DNA of 5,239 nucleotides from an uncultured Rhodospirillaceae bacterium. GTDB taxonomy: Bacteria; Pseudomonadota; Alphaproteobacteria; RF32; CAG-239. The stretch lies in contig ONQU01000090.1 in assembly GCA_900320035.1 (NCBI GenBank), forward strand, positions 1 to 5,239, given 5' to 3'. Below, piece after piece: positions 5,064 to 5,239 of this stretch (within the stretch, counting starts at the first letter, position 1; each line of letters starts with the position of its first letter). The notes beneath the pieces were generated by a model. That model saw only the letters and a program-made list of their open reading frames with translations. It made no database searches and was not told the origin of the DNA. The position numbers were made by a program, and so were the translations under genes.

Positions 5064-5239
5064 TTATTTGATTAGTCCGAATTTCTTTTTACCTTGAGCA
5101 ATTTTGACAGCGCCGTCAACGATATCTGCTTTGGTAATAATATAATTTTCATCGCTGATTGGTTTGCCGTTAATTTTCAAACCAGCCTGCTTAATCAAGC
5201 GCCGTGCTTCGCCTTTACTGCCGACAAAACCGATTTGCA
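5064..5239 (-). CDS. tyrS: Tyrosyl-tRNA synthetase, C-terminal S4 domain (partial)
   Basis: TyrS charges tRNA-Tyr with tyrosine in the cytoplasm. Only the last 57 codons are in the window, running in from the right edge to TAA at 5066-5064. They show the typical end of the bacterial enzyme: the S4 RNA-binding signature GSKGEARRLIKQAGLKING (6-24 of the visible part), the loop PISDENYIITKADI and the closing KIAQGKKKFGLIK. This tail contacts the tRNA and does not contain the catalytic HIGH/KMSKS motifs, which lie outside the window. Other S4 proteins are possible in principle, but the spacing SKGEAR...NG...G.KK(F/H) to the end is characteristic of TyrS. The glycosyltransferase gene follows after 18 bases. 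Confidence 0.88.
   Translation of the reverse strand, partial: QIGFVGSKGEARRLIKQAGLKINGKPISDENYIITKADIVDGAVKIAQGKKKFGLIK

Noticed and set aside
1..5239. Mobile element, CRISPR array, tRNA/rRNA gene, toxin-antitoxin pair or defence system
   Set aside because: I found no transposase or integrase motif, target-site duplication, regularly spaced direct repeat, cloverleaf-like segment or toxin/antitoxin signature by reading both strands.

Overview
The window is a compact, fairly AT-rich bacterial segment (coding regions a little richer in G+C than the gaps) with standard-code genes, short spacers and E. coli-like promoter and terminator signals. The mix of an RluD-type pseudouridine synthase, a tyrosyl-tRNA synthetase, a WaaE/LgtF-like (lipooligosaccharide core) glycosyltransferase and a FAM173-like methyltransferase suggests a Gram-negative bacterium. 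A low-GC, possibly host-associated alphaproteobacterium is my best guess, but this is inference and no marker here settles it.

Layout. (1) 1-690, + strand: the end of a membrane-protein gene, then after 9 bases a membrane-anchored class I methyltransferase resembling the FAM173/ATPSCKMT protein-lysine methyltransferases. (2) 691-1118: a promoter-driven 94-residue membrane protein and a 16-bp bidirectional terminator shared with the convergent gene on the other side. (3) 1119-3270, - strand: rluD, followed by an unrecognised, highly charged 362-residue protein. (4) 3271-3352: an 82-bp divergent promoter region in which the predicted -10 boxes of the two strands overlap. (5) 3353-4282, + strand: an unrecognised 309-residue protein with an acidic N-terminal third and a basic C-terminus. 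(6) 4272-5239, - strand: the C-terminal end of tyrS followed by a family 2 glycosyltransferase, probably one transcription unit. The glycosyltransferase gene overlaps the 309-residue gene tail to tail by 11 bp.

The genes do not form one obvious pathway. Translation housekeeping (rluD, tyrS) is mixed with envelope work (glycosyltransferase, small membrane proteins) and two uncharacterised soluble proteins. I see no mobile element, CRISPR array, tRNA or rRNA gene, phage gene or recognisable defence system. The least-explained parts are the 362- and 309-residue proteins, the FAM173-like enzyme and the overlapping transcription signals; none of these amounts to clear evidence of a new system.
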